From positions 1,922,001-1,986,000 of the forward strand of contig OZ237735.1 in assembly GCA_965178125.1 (NCBI GenBank): DNA of 64,000 nt, given 5' to 3'. The DNA comes from Bilabrum cf. latius (Eukaryota > Bigyra: Bicosoecida > Bigyra > Bicosoecida). The notes under the pieces were generated by a model. The model was not told where the DNA came from. It saw only the letters and a list, made by a program, of their open reading frames with translations, and searched no databases. This document shows positions 35,879-48,738 of the stretch, piece by piece (position 1 is the first letter of the stretch; each line of letters opens with the position of its first letter). Made by a program: the position numbers and the translations under genes.

Positions 35879-38221
35879 ATGTCTGAGCAGGATGGCATCC
35901 TTCGTTGGAGTACACAGCAAGTTCCCCGCTATTCATCTGAGATGCATGAACGAAATATTCTAGGCGCAAGGGTTGACTACAGGCACCTGGCACGTATTTT
36001 CTCCCCGTTAAGAGATTTTGTGGATAAAAATCCCAAACTTAGGTCACCGATAGACTTTCGAGACCCTTCGGCTCAACGATGTCTCACATAGGGTCTCATG
36101 GACGTATACTTCGGAGTAAATCGCTGGGGATTGCCAAGCGATAAGCTCTGTCCACCTGTTCCAAACCGATTCAATTACATCTTGTGGATTTATGATCTAC
36201 TGAGGTCGATTCGAGTAGGGGGAAAGGCCGCTGAATACTGCCATCCAAGTTTTGGCAACGCCTCATTCTCTGAATTGGTGCAAGCTGGCTTGCCTGCAGC
36301 CGTGGCCGGTGCTAGATCGAGAGTAGCACCCTCTCGGTAGGAAATGATGGCATTTAATCGGGTATTGGGTGAAAATCGCATGCGTGCTGCAATAAAGGCG
36401 CGAGCTGCCGTGGCTGGAGCCGGAGATGCCACTGATGCGACCTCGGTCCGGATTGTGGACGTTGGCACAGGCGCTTCGTTGATCTACCCTTTGCTCGGTA
36501 GCAGCGCGTTCGGGTGGAGTTTTGTTGGCACTGAAATAGACCCCTCCTCGGTGGAGCACGCTCGGAAGTTGCTGGGTGGCATTGGTCCGCCTCACCAGCA
36601 CCACATCCGTGTGCACTGGGCAGAGTCGCCCGAAGAGCGGCTGATTCCCTTGTTTGAACCCCAAGTTGGTGCTAGTGGATCTACTAGCGACGATTCATCT
36701 GCTGCTGCTGCTGCTGCTGCTGCTGCGGCTAGAACGGGGCCTGGGATTAGGGGGAGCCTTGACCTTGACGCTGCGCGCACTCAGCCGAGCGCTGCTGCTT
36801 CGGATCCGATCCAAGAGCAGAGTGCAAAATCAGGTGCTGGATCTTCTGTTTCTCACACAGGGAAACAATAGAGCATTGAAATCGGTTCGAAGCGGTCCAG
36901 GTCCGATGAAGATGGTGCAGGGAGCGCTGCGACCCGGGCTCCAAGCAGCAAGCGACTACGACCCGATGATGGACATGGGGAAATAGCATAGGCGGGACCA
37001 ATGACATGCACCGATGCCACGCCTGATGGTCGTTCAGAAGCCGCAACATCCAGTGAGAAGGGGGCGGGTCGCTCGCATGGCGATGAGATTCAACTCTGTA
37101 CTGCACACGCAGTTATGTGCAACCCTCCATTCTTCGAGTCCGTCGAGCAAGCCGGCCACAACCCAACCACCGTGCTGACAGCTACCAAGCGCGAGCTGTA
37201 GTTTCCTGGTGGTGAAGTTGCTTTTGTACAGGGCTTGATCCGCGACAGCATCGTTCTGCGCCACCGTGTGTGCTGGTACACGACCATGCTGGGCTGCAAG
37301 GGACACGTGGACCTCGTAGTAGCAAAGGCCAAAGAAGCAGGAGCTCAAACGTTTCGAACGAACGTTCTCAAGCAGGGCAAAACCTTACGATGGTGTGTTG
37401 GGTGGTCGTTTTTCGAGGAAGGTTGCTTTGACCCAATGCCAGGCCACGCGGCACGAGAAGCTTAGAGCAGTAGCGCTGAAAGGCCAGGCAAGCAGCCGGC
37501 GGGCGGCGCCACCACTGGCCAGAGCCATAATTTGCTATCTGAGAGCAGGTGTAGTGGTGAGGCTAAGCATTCGATGGGTAGTCGTGGGGCTGTAGCTGCC
37601 TCGAGCTCTTCGAGCGCTGCTCAAACCGGTGTCCCGCGGGCGTTCGGTGGCTCGGGCAGCTCGGAGTTCTCGAGGAGCACGGACTCTCCCGGTAGAGTAG
37701 TCAAATTATTGAAGGATGTGCCCTTTGTAACATGCCTAGAGCGACTCGTTGAATGCTTGCAATCGCCATCAAAGTTTTCTGTGTCCGGTACGGGGCCTGC
37801 GTGTGCCATCATTCGCTCGAAGCTTGAGGAGCTCAGCACGAGTCCGAGCAAGGCCGCCAATTCTGTTGGGCTTAAGCTCCATTTGTCAGATGAGCCGGCT
37901 GCTAGTACCGGTGTGGGTGTAAGCGTTGAAGTGATGGGCGAGCGTGGCGACAGCCATCGAGCAGCAGAAGCTGGCCCATCCGAACAGGTACGCATTGTAG
38001 TGTCTTCTTCGTGTCGGCCGGGTGCCGGCCAGAGCACCAAGAAGCTGGTAATGAAGTTCGCTGATCGCCTGTAGCGCGACATTGTGCGCACTGGAAGGGT
38101 ATGGCGTCGCAAGATTCATCGAGCAACTGCCCAGGCCAGCAACAGCCATGTTGGGACGGCTGCTGTCGCAAGCACCCCTGCCTCTGCGTCCGAGATCATC
38201 GATGAGGATGGTTAGAGCTAA
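35879..38221 (+). CDS. METTL16: METTL16-type U6 snRNA m6A methyltransferase
   Basis: Intronless 780-aa frame, eight in-frame TAGs, TAA stop. N-terminal RNA-recognition segment NPKLRSPIDFRDPSAQRCLT then Gln-GLMDVYFGVNRWGLPSD and PVPNRFNYILWIYDLL, parallel to METTL16 (FxDPxAxRALT...LPxRLNYIHWVEDL). SAM site VRIVDVGTGASLIYPLLG and FVGTEIDPSSVEHAR. Catalytic NPPF in MCNPPFFES, then GGEVAFVQGLIRDS and WYTTMLGCKGHVDLV. A large low-complexity insertion (poly-Ala from GCT repeats, Ser/Arg-rich) separates the SAM-binding half from NPPF. A C-terminal region around TKKLVMKFADRL may be the vertebrate-conserved-region equivalent. The family methylates the UACAGAG box of U6 snRNA. Gene order is unrelated to function. 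Confidence 0.88.
36700..36729 (+). repeat. GCT trinucleotide run encoding poly-Ala in METTL16
   Basis: Nine to ten consecutive GCT/GCG codons in the insertion between the SAM-binding half and the NPPF motif, within a Ser/Ala-rich stretch. Confidence 0.85.
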
Positions 38222-38456
38222 TGGTAGAGTTAGTGCATGGAGTGCGCGGCCGAGTTTGCTATTACAGTGCTCCAGGTCTGCCGCACCCCGCCCGATCCAA
38301 CTTTTCATTGGCCTTACTTAGGGCAAGCTGGAGTCTGCAGTGCGGATTGCGCATCCGAATCTGGATGGGTCTAATGCAGTTTGTCATTGAGCTGGACAGG
38401 TGAAAATTGAGCCGCAAGTATCACTCACAACAGGCAAGCATTGCGCCGGCCCTGGG

Positions 38457-41400
38457 TCACTGGCCGCCTGCCCCTCCTCCCATGGCCACGGCCCCGTCAT
38501 TAGCCTCCTCCGCGACCTGTTCCTAAACATGCTACTGCCTCCAAAAGTCAAACAAAGCTTTGACGCGCACCTCTGCGTCATCTCCGTCCTGTCCACCGAT
38601 GCGGTTGAGGAACTGAGGCGGCTGCGCGATCAGGTTGGTGTACGGGATCACAGCACCCGAGGGCAGAGCGATCGATTGCCTGGAGCTGCCGCTGAATCCA
38701 GTGGCAGCGCACATTGCCAGCTCCAAGCTGGCGCCGATGGCCTCTGCTCTGTGTGAGCTGACAACTGAATGGCTTTGTGACTGCCCGGAATGCCGCCCCT
38801 CGTCACTGGAGCCTGCAGCGGATGGCATGACAGCACTGCCGGGAAGCAATCGCATTGACTCAAGACCCCGCCCATCAGGGCACACGTACCCGCCTGTCGG
38901 AAGTGACCCGTCCGGAGCAAACGGCAGGACTCGGCAGCCTGGCTCTGCTAAAGCAAGATCTTCTCCCGAACTGGTCTCCTTCAGCTTCGTCCACTCCTCC
39001 TTGTTCTGCAGGAGTCGCTCCACCAGGACCGATGCCTCGGGGGCGTACTGCGAGAAGCCCTCGAAAATAGGCTGTGCCACAAACTGCAAGAATCCGCACT
39101 GACTGCCTGCAATGGCGGGCATATTTGCCACGTCCATGAACTGCTGCACAGGCAGCCCTCGCGCGTGCTCCTCGATTCCTTGCCTGTAGAACTCCGTCAC
39201 AACCCTCCTTGACCACTCCACGTGCTAGGCGAACGGCTTTGCCGCATGCCCGATGTCTGCGCATTTAATCACCATGCGCAGCGCCATGAGCACGTCCGGA
39301 ATCGGCTGAGGCTTCACCAAGCCTTCCATGTCGGACTCGTCGCCGCTCAGAGTAGTATCAATGGACCCCTAGCTGGAGCGACTGCCGGATGTGCCCTCAC
39401 CCCGGCTATCCCCATGGCTGTTGTCGTAGTCATTCAACGTGAATCGGACACCTTTTTGGTCCGCTTGCGGCCCAGCTGCGTCACTCTGCTACGGAGTTCC
39501 ACCCGCAGGGTCACTGCCGGAGCCCGACGATGGGGCAGGCTGCGTCACCATCGGCTCCACCGCCCCAAATCTGCGGCTTGACGATCCTTGGGCAGCGAGG
39601 GTACCTTGAGCTCTCCTTTGTCGGAGCAGCTTCCTGCCGTCGTGGCCATACTTGGCGTAGAAAGCGCTGTTCGCCTCCTGGTCCGCCTGAAGCACCTTGA
39701 ACCTGAATTGGTTGTTAAACTCTACTGACCTGCTCATGTCCGTTGCGAGAACGATCTGCACGATCAGATGCCTGCAGTGCCGATTATCATCGACGTGTAG
39801 ACCGGCCAGCGGGTTATCCATGCCCATAGAGTGCATGATCTCCATTGCAGTAGCCACGTGGTAGCTCTCCAGCAGGCTTGAGCCGGGGTACCTCAGCGCC
39901 AGAGGGCTGCTCGTGTTCTCGAGAAGCACGCTGGAGACCATCGGGTGCGCGACATCGTGGACAGCAGGGGCAATCACCGCCGCCAGGCGCTCTACATCGC
40001 TCAGGACCTGCAGCTTGTATGCTCCCAGCAAAAAGACCATGCTGTGTGTAACATCAGAGCCGTGTACCGCAGAATGGTACGAACAGAAGCTCTGGGGCCT
40101 GTAGGTGGCCTCAACCAGGCCCATGTACCGAGCAAGACTGGCACGAGACAGGTCCGCCATGCTGCTTGTAACACCAAGGTACTCCACTGCGCAGTCAACT
40201 ACCAGCGGCATGTGATGCGTCATGCACTAGCCACCAATCTCGGCAATCTTGCGGATGTCCCAATCCCACTGCTTAAACCCCCTCGTGATATCCTTTCTGA
40301 GCTCTACTTCAGCGCTGCGCGCCGGCAGCCTTGACAGAATCACACGGAGGTGGTCTTCGGGCATGTACTCTCCCGAAGGCGAAGTCAGTCGCGCTCTCCC
40401 GACCCCCTCATGCACTGGAGTTCCCGCAACACCGCCAACCATTGGATCCTTCCGGTCTGTTTCAAGACCTTGCGAAGTTGCCGCAACCACTTCAATGTCC
40501 TCCTCGCCCGTTAGCGTACCAAGGGTTCGGTCTAGTGACCGCATGCCGGGCAAAAACCGCAGGTGCAAAGGGCGTTCCACATACAGACCTCGGGTAAGGT
40601 GGACAGGAATCTCGTCGGCATCCCTTAGTTCTGGCTCTACAAGCACGTCACTGGCATTGCTGCGTCGATGCTGCCATGATGACGAGCTCACTGCTCTGCT
40701 CTCCATCCTCGCGCCTGCATCAATGCTGGACCGCCTCTGCTCTTCTTGTTCTACTGCGTCTGCTTTTGCCATTGCCTGCATGTAGGCAGCACGATCTTCC
40801 TCGCTGGCGTTCTTGCCGCCCACATCGGGCAGCGGGACAAGCTACGCCATGCTCTCGATGCTGCGCCTGCGGGACTTTCGCCTGCCACTTGAAGACTTGG
40901 ATGATTTCGACCGAGCTGATCCGGGCGCATCGTCGGTAGCCTTCGATCTAGCCGAGCTCGGTACACCGTCTGCAACGCTGTCACCTTTCGCATCACTCCC
41001 AGTGCCAGCTGACACAGTTCTATCTTTTTTCTCTGCACGTCCCAACGATACGCTATGTTCCCCTCCCCCACTCTGCCCAATTGTGTCCGTCAACCCTGGT
41101 GGCACAGCGTTACTGCTGTTACCAATGCCCATCGCGCCAGAAGCGGGTGCGGGCCCGCTGACAGCTCCGGATCGAATCGTTTCAGAGACAGATCCACCGC
41201 CTGGTGCTAGATTCATTGACGCGACCATGGCGCTGACTGGCGCCTCCGCACTTGCCGATCGGCCGGTTTGGGCGTCGCTATCGAGCTGTGCCACCACGTC
41301 GTCCTGTCGCCCCATGGAGCGGAGCTCGGCAGCACACTGCAGGTGCTTGGCATACGCATACAGGTGCGGGAGTGGGAGCTCGTAGAATGGTTCAGGCAGC

Positions 41401-44400
41401 TGCTTCACAAAGGTGACATCTCTCTTGCGGGGGATCCTGAAGCCGACTCCATCGATCGAGGCGCCGAACTTATGCAAGAGACCTTGTGCGGAAACTGAAT
41501 GCAATGCCAACTGTGTTGCCGTGCCATCGTCAGACACTTGTCTATCTGGAAAGACGACAGCAAGGTCGGTGGTGTTCGGGGTCCCGGCCCGAACGATGTC
41601 GTTCGATTGCCTGCCACCCGAGGCTTCTTTCGAATTTGTACCAAGAACACCATCCGCCAAGGGCTCCCGAATCGACACTGCCGTCGCTATCGAGCGCTTG
41701 GACCCACTGGCGTGAGATCTCGACTTTCCGGGCCGAGAGATGTTCCGGATGGACATCAGCTTTGAGGAGGCTTTCCGCAGCCTCTGCCTAGCTCGCCGCT
41801 TCGATCGCTCGCGGATGGTAGCTTCCCTAACCTGCGCGGGAACAAGATGGCCAGCAACAACCGACGCCACCATGTTTGGAGCGCTCGCCCGCGATCGCAG
41901 CACCATCTACCTCATGGAATCATCACGATGGCTACCGCTGACTAGCTGGGTGCCCGGACCCATTTCCATCGATTCCAAGGGGCCACCAGCCCCACTCACT
42001 TGCATGCCTCCGCTCATCTCATCCCTGCCCGTATTCACCATCGCCTGAGCCCCGAGGGTTTGACCTCTAGTTGCATACATACTTGAGAAGTTCTTCCGCA
42101 AATTTCGATGCCGCCCCTGCGCGCTCCCCAGGGTCGCCGATGACAGTCCTGCGTTCATCGAGTATGTGCTTTGTCCCAGCAGGGCGATCCGCTTTCTCTC
42201 GGCCCGTCTCGCACTTTTCTCCGTGCCATCCGCCAGACCCTTGAGCATGGTCTCCGCACCCTGGGGCATGAAAAGATTCTGTCCTCCGATTCGGATCTAC
42301 TGCTCAAGATTGAGGACGTACCTCCTGGTCTTGCCATCAATCGGGAAGTTTTTCCTGATTCTGGTCAGCAGCTGCAGCGTTGCCTGCATGGGCGAGATAC
42401 CGTTGTCCAGCATCTCAGAAGCGTAGTCTGGGATGAGGTTGTGTCGCATGTCGTCATCATCTGCGCCAGTGTCCGAGGAGAGGTCGTCGGCATGCTCGAC
42501 ACGCTGCACCCCCTCTATCCGTAAGCTCGCAGCGTCGCTCCGATCTCCGCTCGTGCGCCTGTCTGCCGACCCAGATTTTGCATCGCCAGGACGCCCGTGC
42601 ACATCTACAAGCGCCTCTTGGCTCGTGCCTGCAGCGCCTGAAGGAGTTTGCATTGCTGACACTGCCGACAAGCCCCTGGACCGGTTGATGCTCCCACTCA
42701 GCTGCACACCGTCCGTGGCAGAGGCAGAGCGGTCCACCGCCCCTGGCAGTGGGACGCCTGGGATCTCCCCACTGGCCACTAAAGACGTGTCCTGCGATGC
42801 TTGAGGGATAGGCCGTGCCTTGAAAGGGGGCCTTCCCTCGCTATTCGTGATGCTGCCCTTGCGAGGGGCAGTCCTCCGGAGGCCCGCACTCGCTCTCGCG
42901 CTGGTTGTGCCCCTCGCGCTGGCCTTCCCCTTGCCCCTATTATGCTTGCGGCCCTGCTTGTTGCCATACGTTTCCAAGTCATCGTCATCGCTGTCGCCGC
43001 CCTGCATTGACTTAGCAAGCCACCCAGGCCCCTCGGACATGTCGTGGTGGCCGCTCTGCTTCACGCTGCCACCCCCACTGCTGGCCCAGGCGTGGCCGGG
43101 CTTACGACGATTGACGATGGCTCGCGAGGCGTTGGATCGGCTCGAGCTGGAAGGGGACTGCTCCACGCTGCCATCCAACTTGCGTGTACCTCCGGTTCCG
43201 TCGGGAGACAAGATGCGTTCTGGCACAGCCCGTCCCGAGGCTGGCCTGCGCTTGCCTGACGCATGGCTGCTGGCGACGGAGGTGCGCTAGCTCTGCATCT
43301 ACCTGAGCCGCAAGCGCCTGCTGGTGGGACTCAAGTCCGCAATGTCAACGTTCGGGTCGATGACTGCGGCTTGCGCATCGATCGACAGCTGCTTCTGCCC
43401 CGACACTGGGGTTGTCGGCGGGTGGGTGCCGTCATCGTCGGCAAGCCCTCCCCCTAGCACCGTATTACTCATGAGTCTAGATAGCCTCCAAGTGGCCAGC
43501 ACTAGGATTCCAAGCAGCATGAAAATAGACACCCCGACCGTGATGATCCCAAGCACTGCGTAAAGCTCGACGTTAGCGCTGTTGCTGGCCACCTCATTGG
43601 AGTTCACGCTCATGACCAGCACGGTCCCGCGCAGCACGGGCAAGTGGGGAAGCACGACCAGGTGCACAAAATCACCATCCTCCCAGGTGCTGAGCAGCTC
43701 CTGCTCCCCCACCCTGCGGGCAGGAGAGCCCTCTTCATCCACCAGCGAGACTCCCTCCAGGCCCGACAGCAGGTTCGCACGGCTCGTTGTTGCTATGAGC
43801 CCGTTGCCGCCGCTGACGTCTACTCTGGGGTACGTGTCGAACTTATCCAAGCTATCCTCTGCGCTGGCAGCCAGGTCATCCGCGTTGACCATGCTGGTGT
43901 CAACGGCGGGCCCGGTGATATCCTGCGTGTCCGAGGTGGCGATGATGCCAAGGCCACCGGGCTCCACCAGCCTCGTGTGCACCCGCACCCCGGACTTTGC
44001 GAAGAGCTGCTCCTGCACACTCTGTAAAACAGCGTCCAGGGCTTGGGCGGCCCGAATATCGATTCCGAGTACCGCCAGGATCTCCCCTGCGGACGAATCC
44101 GCCACCGAAGCGTCGCCTGCCTCGCGCACCGGGAAGGACATCGAGACTCCGATCCGCCTCAGGTCCGAGGGCATGGAACCGTCGTTTGGGGGACGAAATA
44201 CCACCGGAGTGAACTGGTAGGGAGTGGTAAACAGCGCCTTGTCCTCTGCTGGGCTCGACGCGCTCGCCACAACCTGGGCCTGCTGCTCGTACCAAGGCCT
44301 GCTTGAGGCGTTGAAGGTGGCGGCGTACGTAGCGCGCAATGGCGGCGGCGATACTCCAGCGGCCCAGCGCGCCTGATCCGCAGGAGGCGAGAACTGATCA

Positions 44401-45320
44401 CCTCCAAGACACTGGTGCTGCGGCCGCAAAGCCGGTGAGCCACCCGCGCGAACGGCTCCTTCCGATTCAAGCGTGGCCCGAAGAAAATCTCCCAAATAGA
44501 ACACCTGCCGATCAAATGTAGCGGTATTTGCAACCTCTGTAACTACCATGCCTGCCGGTACGAAAGATGACGTTGTATCTGTCGTGTTTGAGATGCCCCT
44601 GGATACTTGTTGGAACCTACCGTCAGCAAAGCCAGCATATATTGAATCTACGGTCGGGTCTGCAACCAGAATATCTATAAATGCTTGGATTGTCGACCGA
44701 GACCCGAAACAAATGGAAGGACGGATCTAGTCCTGAAAGCCTTGGGGCAGACCCGAGCTTGGGTTGTTAACCGCCGACGTGTTGAACGAGTCCACTGGCA
44801 ATCCACTCAGCTGTTGCAAGGCCCTAAGGGCTCTATCCTTCGAAACTGAGTCAAGTGCTAAATCCAGCTGGACTGCAACTTCTGATCCTGCTGCTTGGGC
44901 CAGGTCGCGCGTCAAATCGGCTGCGAGTGCGTTCGCCTCCCGTACCTGCAGGAATCCCACCGTGACAGATGCTAAGCTTGGGGCCAGGGCTAAGATAATG
45001 ACTACCGCTACGATTCTCCAGTCCATGCAAAACATTGACATGCTTAAGCAGACTGGACGGCAGGAATCGCAGACGATACAGTGCTCCCAACAGCCGAGGT
45101 CGAATGAATCGTCTTGCTGTGGGGCTACATCTGCTTTGGCATAGCTACGCTGTGGATGAAGACGAAGATGCTTGCGCTAAACTTTGCCTTTTGGCGTCTT
45201 GACCACGCCACGACCGTCACCTCCGTGGCTAGCATCAAGGTCGGTTCCCGCAGAGGACTGGGCGGTGCTTGGAGCCACTGCCACGCTTTCGTGCGCAGGT
45301 CCAGGTGCTGGCTATGCCAT
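38457..45320 (-). CDS. Receptor-like membrane cyclic nucleotide phosphodiesterase (TM-Cache-TM-PDE)
   Basis: One intronless frame of 2287 aa with about 14 TAGs and a TGA stop. TM1 (WRIVAVVIILALAPSLASVT, ~100-122) precedes an extracellular region of ~460 residues that looks like a double Cache sensor (RPWYEQQAQVVASAS, RRIGVSMSFPV, ILAVLGIDIRAAQALDAVL), then TM2 (AVLGIITVGVSIFMLLGILV, ~590-612). A ~1000-residue disordered linker leads to a class I PDE catalytic domain: metal-site YHSAVHGSDVTHS (~1748), HDVAHPM (~1787), CADIGHAAKP (~2020), and the purine-clamp Gln in SQCGFLQF (~2072). A 150-residue insertion lies between the second and third motifs. An extracellular small-molecule signal would thus control cAMP/cGMP breakdown. 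The ATG at 45320 is the first in frame after a TGA; further 5' exons cannot be excluded. Confidence 0.82.
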
Positions 45321-45655
45321 CTACTGTGTCTTCTTTGCAAATTGATAGCCGTCCTCGACCACAAGATTTCAGGGTCAACTAGGTCGAGGGAATAGTGCAG
45401 TTTGGTAGTATCGGGGTCGAACCGGAGCCTTGCGGTCGCATTTGGTCGCAAACTCGAGTGCAGCACTAAACTTGACCCTCAAAACCACTACAGTGCGATT
45501 AAGATACGTGATTGGACACTAGATTTGATATAAGCACTCTCTTTAGCTTGATGGGGCGCGGTGCGCTTGGTTGCGGTCGCATTAATGCGCAGCAACCCAA
45601 CCGACGCAAGGCGACGTGGTGGAACCCGCCTAAAAGAAGTTGACCACGGCGATTT
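45321..45655. other. Intergenic/5' region between two minus-strand genes
   Basis: Upstream of the PDE start the frame stays open for about 47 nt, to a TGA, so a 5' exon junction could lie here. The sequence gcggtcgcatt occurs twice (45432-45442 and 45571-45581). No other feature was recognised. Confidence 0.4.
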
Positions 45656-48481
45656 TCAATCGTCCTCGTCGGCGTAATACACATCATCCCCAACCCCCAG
45701 ACCAGTTTCAGCTGCACTGCTTGCCAATAGCGCTGATCTAGCACCGGTAAGGGCGCTTCGCTCCGAGACGGACAGGGCCGCAGAACCCCCAGCGTCAGCG
45801 AAGGAGCCAGTCCCGACCACGAACCTGGGCGGCACGTAGCTCTGTTCAGCATTATGGCCACCAATTTCTCTGTTATACTGATCCCTCCCTCTTGAATTCG
45901 CGTCGCCTGCCTGTAGCGAGCCTATGCCAGCAGCTGCAGGGGCCGCCCAGCCCTGACGTGGAGGGGTGCGCAGCGCACGTCCCACCCCATACCCCCTGCC
46001 CCCTCGGCTGTACGAGTCGTACCTTTCGCTACCACCCCGCTGGCTATCACTCTGGCTCCCTTCGCTGGCAGACTCCCGCATGCTGCTGTCCCCTGTTGAG
46101 AGCCTGCTGCGGCCACTTCTGTGCGACCTGTGACTGCCTGGCAGGTGGTGGCGAGACGACTTCTCCGGAGTCAACGGATAAACGCGGTCCCCGGATGCGT
46201 CTACGTCGCCATAGGCCCCGCCTACTCCAGCTCCGGAAACTCCATCGACAAGCAGCCGATTCGTCTCTGCCCTTGCCCCCCTCTTCTGCTGCTTGTACAA
46301 GCACTGCCCCACGGCCATGGCCAGGAGCACGACACCAAGGCTGCTAGCCGCCACGACGATGCCTACCAGCTGCATGTGAGTAAGGCCCTTCTGCGGGACG
46401 AACGGACATGTCCCAGCGGCTGTTCCCACGCCGGGCATCTGCACGCAAGGGGCCGTGTGCGGGTGGCTGTACATGCACTGGTTCATGTCGCTGAGCTCCC
46501 AGCGGAACCTGCGGGCACACGCAGGGAGTTCCCCTCCAAAGTACGTATCATCTTGCGCAGTGACCAGCATGCCCTCCGCCGCGCACCTCGCCAGCGCATG
46601 CTCCTGGAAGCATTGGTAGTACAGGCAAGATCCAGGCGACATGTAGGCCTCCATCGAGCATCCCGCAGTGGCCGCCTTGCCACCTGCAGACCGCGCGCAT
46701 TGGCTCAGCGCACTCTGGGTCTGCAGAAGCGGCACGCTCGCAGACAAGGGCAGTCTCCAGCGCAATTGGCCGTCCGATGCGATCTCACAGCGGTACCACT
46801 GGGTGGCAGCGGCGTCCCGCAGCACCCTGCTAGGAATAGGCCACTGCTGCTGGGGAAGCCCCAAGGCAAAGGATTCTGTCCAGCGAGACGGCAAGGTTCT
46901 TGCCCTCATTTGGACCGATGCACCTGCTTGGTCGGCTGCTACACCCCGCTGCTGCTGCTGCCCCTCCTCCTCCTCCTCCCGTCTGTCCTGTTCCCACGCG
47001 AGTCTCCCCGCCTCTAATGCGCTGCTAGGCTCCTGCACGTGGTTGCACATCTTCCCAGTCAAAGAGCCGTCGGGAGCCGCGGCGCAGCGCATTTCAAAGC
47101 GGTCCGACGTGAGATTGTACGCCAGCGCGGAGAACCCAGACTCGCAGAACGGCTCGAAACCAGGGGCAAAGGCACCCCCCGCCTCACGGTCCGTGTAGAA
47201 CAGCACGAGTCCGCCCACGGGAATGCTGCCGACCCCAACGCACTGCGGCGCGGCAGGCGAGTCAGCCCTAGTTCCGGCCGGGTCAATGTCCGGCTGCCAG
47301 CACACGCTGCCCTGCGTGCAAGGGTCTACCATGGGCATGCTCCCCGTGGGGCTGCCACACTGCGAGCCAACCTCGATGCGCGGGGTGCACACACCTGGCG
47401 CGCCGTCCGGATAGCCTGATCTGGCGTGCTTTGCAGCGCCTTGCGCGGGCGGTACAGAGCTGGGAGCCCCTGCTAGCTCGCTGGGAGCCCCTGCTGGCTC
47501 GCTGGGAGCCCCTGCTAGCTCGCTGGGAGCACCTGCTGGCTCGCTGGCACCTTCTACGGCAGCCGCGAGGTGCCTCCGGGCCTCGTGTCCCAAGGCGCCC
47601 CACGGATCCTGCCAAAGCGCGTGCTGCATGGTCCCGTCTACTCCAGCCACAGAAAAAGCCCATTTGCTTCCTTCCGAAGACTGCTCATTCGCCTGCTGCT
47701 CGACAGACGCCATGGCTAGCCCCCCTGGGCTGCGGGCACCCTGCCACGCGATCGCTGCTACGGCTCTCCTGGATGGTGCGCGGGAGAGCGCGCGTGCGAG
47801 GCCGAGTCGGGCACCCCTATCTGCAAGCGGGGCAATGGTTCGAGCTAGTGATTCCGTCCAGCGAGCCAGGGCGCCCGTGAGGGCCCCAGCGGTCGCGTTC
47901 GGAGGAAGCTAGCAATACAGCCCAGCGGAGCATGTCTCGTCCTAGAGAGGGTCGTCATCGACCCCGCCGCATGGAGACGACTGAGCAAGTCCCTGACAGG
48001 TTCCATACACGCACGGAAGATGGGCGCTGGGATTCTGTGACGCGGCATTGCGAACGCAAAACAGGCCACTGGTGGAGCACCCGTCACCAGGAAGCATCGG
48101 GCCATTGCTTGGCACACAGATCTTCATCTGAGGGTCGCAGCGCATTGATTCTCCGCATACATACTACGTATCGGGCTTAGTGGGGTCGCATACTTGCCCT
48201 ATCGTTCGGTCTGGTCGCTACACGCGCGTGCAAACGCCGCTCAGCTCCCCGCTGTCGTGTGGCCTGTCGTCATCGATGACTGGACCACTACTAGAGTTGA
48301 AGTGCGGTCCCACCGTACAAAATAAATCAGAGCTTTCACATGGTACTGATTGGCTACAAGGCTGTCCTTCCCCTGCACAGGAGCCGGCGGCATCCTCAAC
48401 GACGCGTAGTGCCTTGCTTGACGCATACGTTCTTATGCAGCCCATCAAACCCAACATAATTACCCCATGTAGCTGAAACAT
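45656..48481 (-). CDS. Type I membrane protein with Cys-rich extracellular modules
   Basis: Intronless frame of 941 aa, four TAGs, TGA stop. Signal peptide from the ATG at 48481 (MFQLHGVIMLGLMGCIRTYA) followed by repeated Cys-rich modules with spacing like C-x(4-6)-C-x(5)-C (GSCAGEGQPCSQSVPCESSD, then VCDPTKPD, CGESMRCDPQMKICVPS, DGCSTSGLFCVRN, ETCSAGLYCQLPP). A second Cys-bearing region follows after a low-complexity Ala/Pro/Ser stretch (four copies of an EPAGAPSELAGAPS-like unit). One transmembrane helix (MQLVGIVVAASSLGVVLLAM) lies near residue 690, with a ~230-residue Arg/Ser/Gly-rich cytoplasmic tail. The modules resemble EB/EGF-like disulphide units, but no family was assigned. It probably serves at the cell surface. 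Divergent by 257 bp from another small Cys-rich surface protein. Confidence 0.75.
47455..47555 (-). repeat. Short coding tandem repeat (about 24-bp units, AGAPSE-type)
   Basis: Alternating units on the plus strand (agctcgctgggagcccctgc and ggctcgctgggagcccctgc types) encode E(P/L)AGAPS repeats, four copies, inside the extracellular part of the Cys-rich membrane protein. Confidence 0.8.
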
Positions 48482-48738
48482 ATGATTAACTTCGGTGGAG
48501 CTGTCCCTCAACACGCGAAGCTTCGCAAGACTGCAGCAGCAAGCGTTTTCTTTGTATTGCCAAGAAGCGAAGTCTTCGATGGCGCCGCGCAAATTACGGA
48601 CTCCGGAACCATCACAGTTGCCGGTGCGTTGCTGTTGCACTGCGCGGTCCGTTCATCACCCTCAGAGATCTAACCCAACATCTCGGTCTTTCTTATTACT
48701 ACTATCACACTGGGTGTACCAGCTAGTCCGCCGCAAGT

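Noticed and set aside
45125-45466. Alternative minus-strand frame with MLATEVTVVAWSRRQ upstream of the PDE
   Set aside because: It reaches a TAA before the first transmembrane helix, whereas the other frame runs continuously into the PDE protein.
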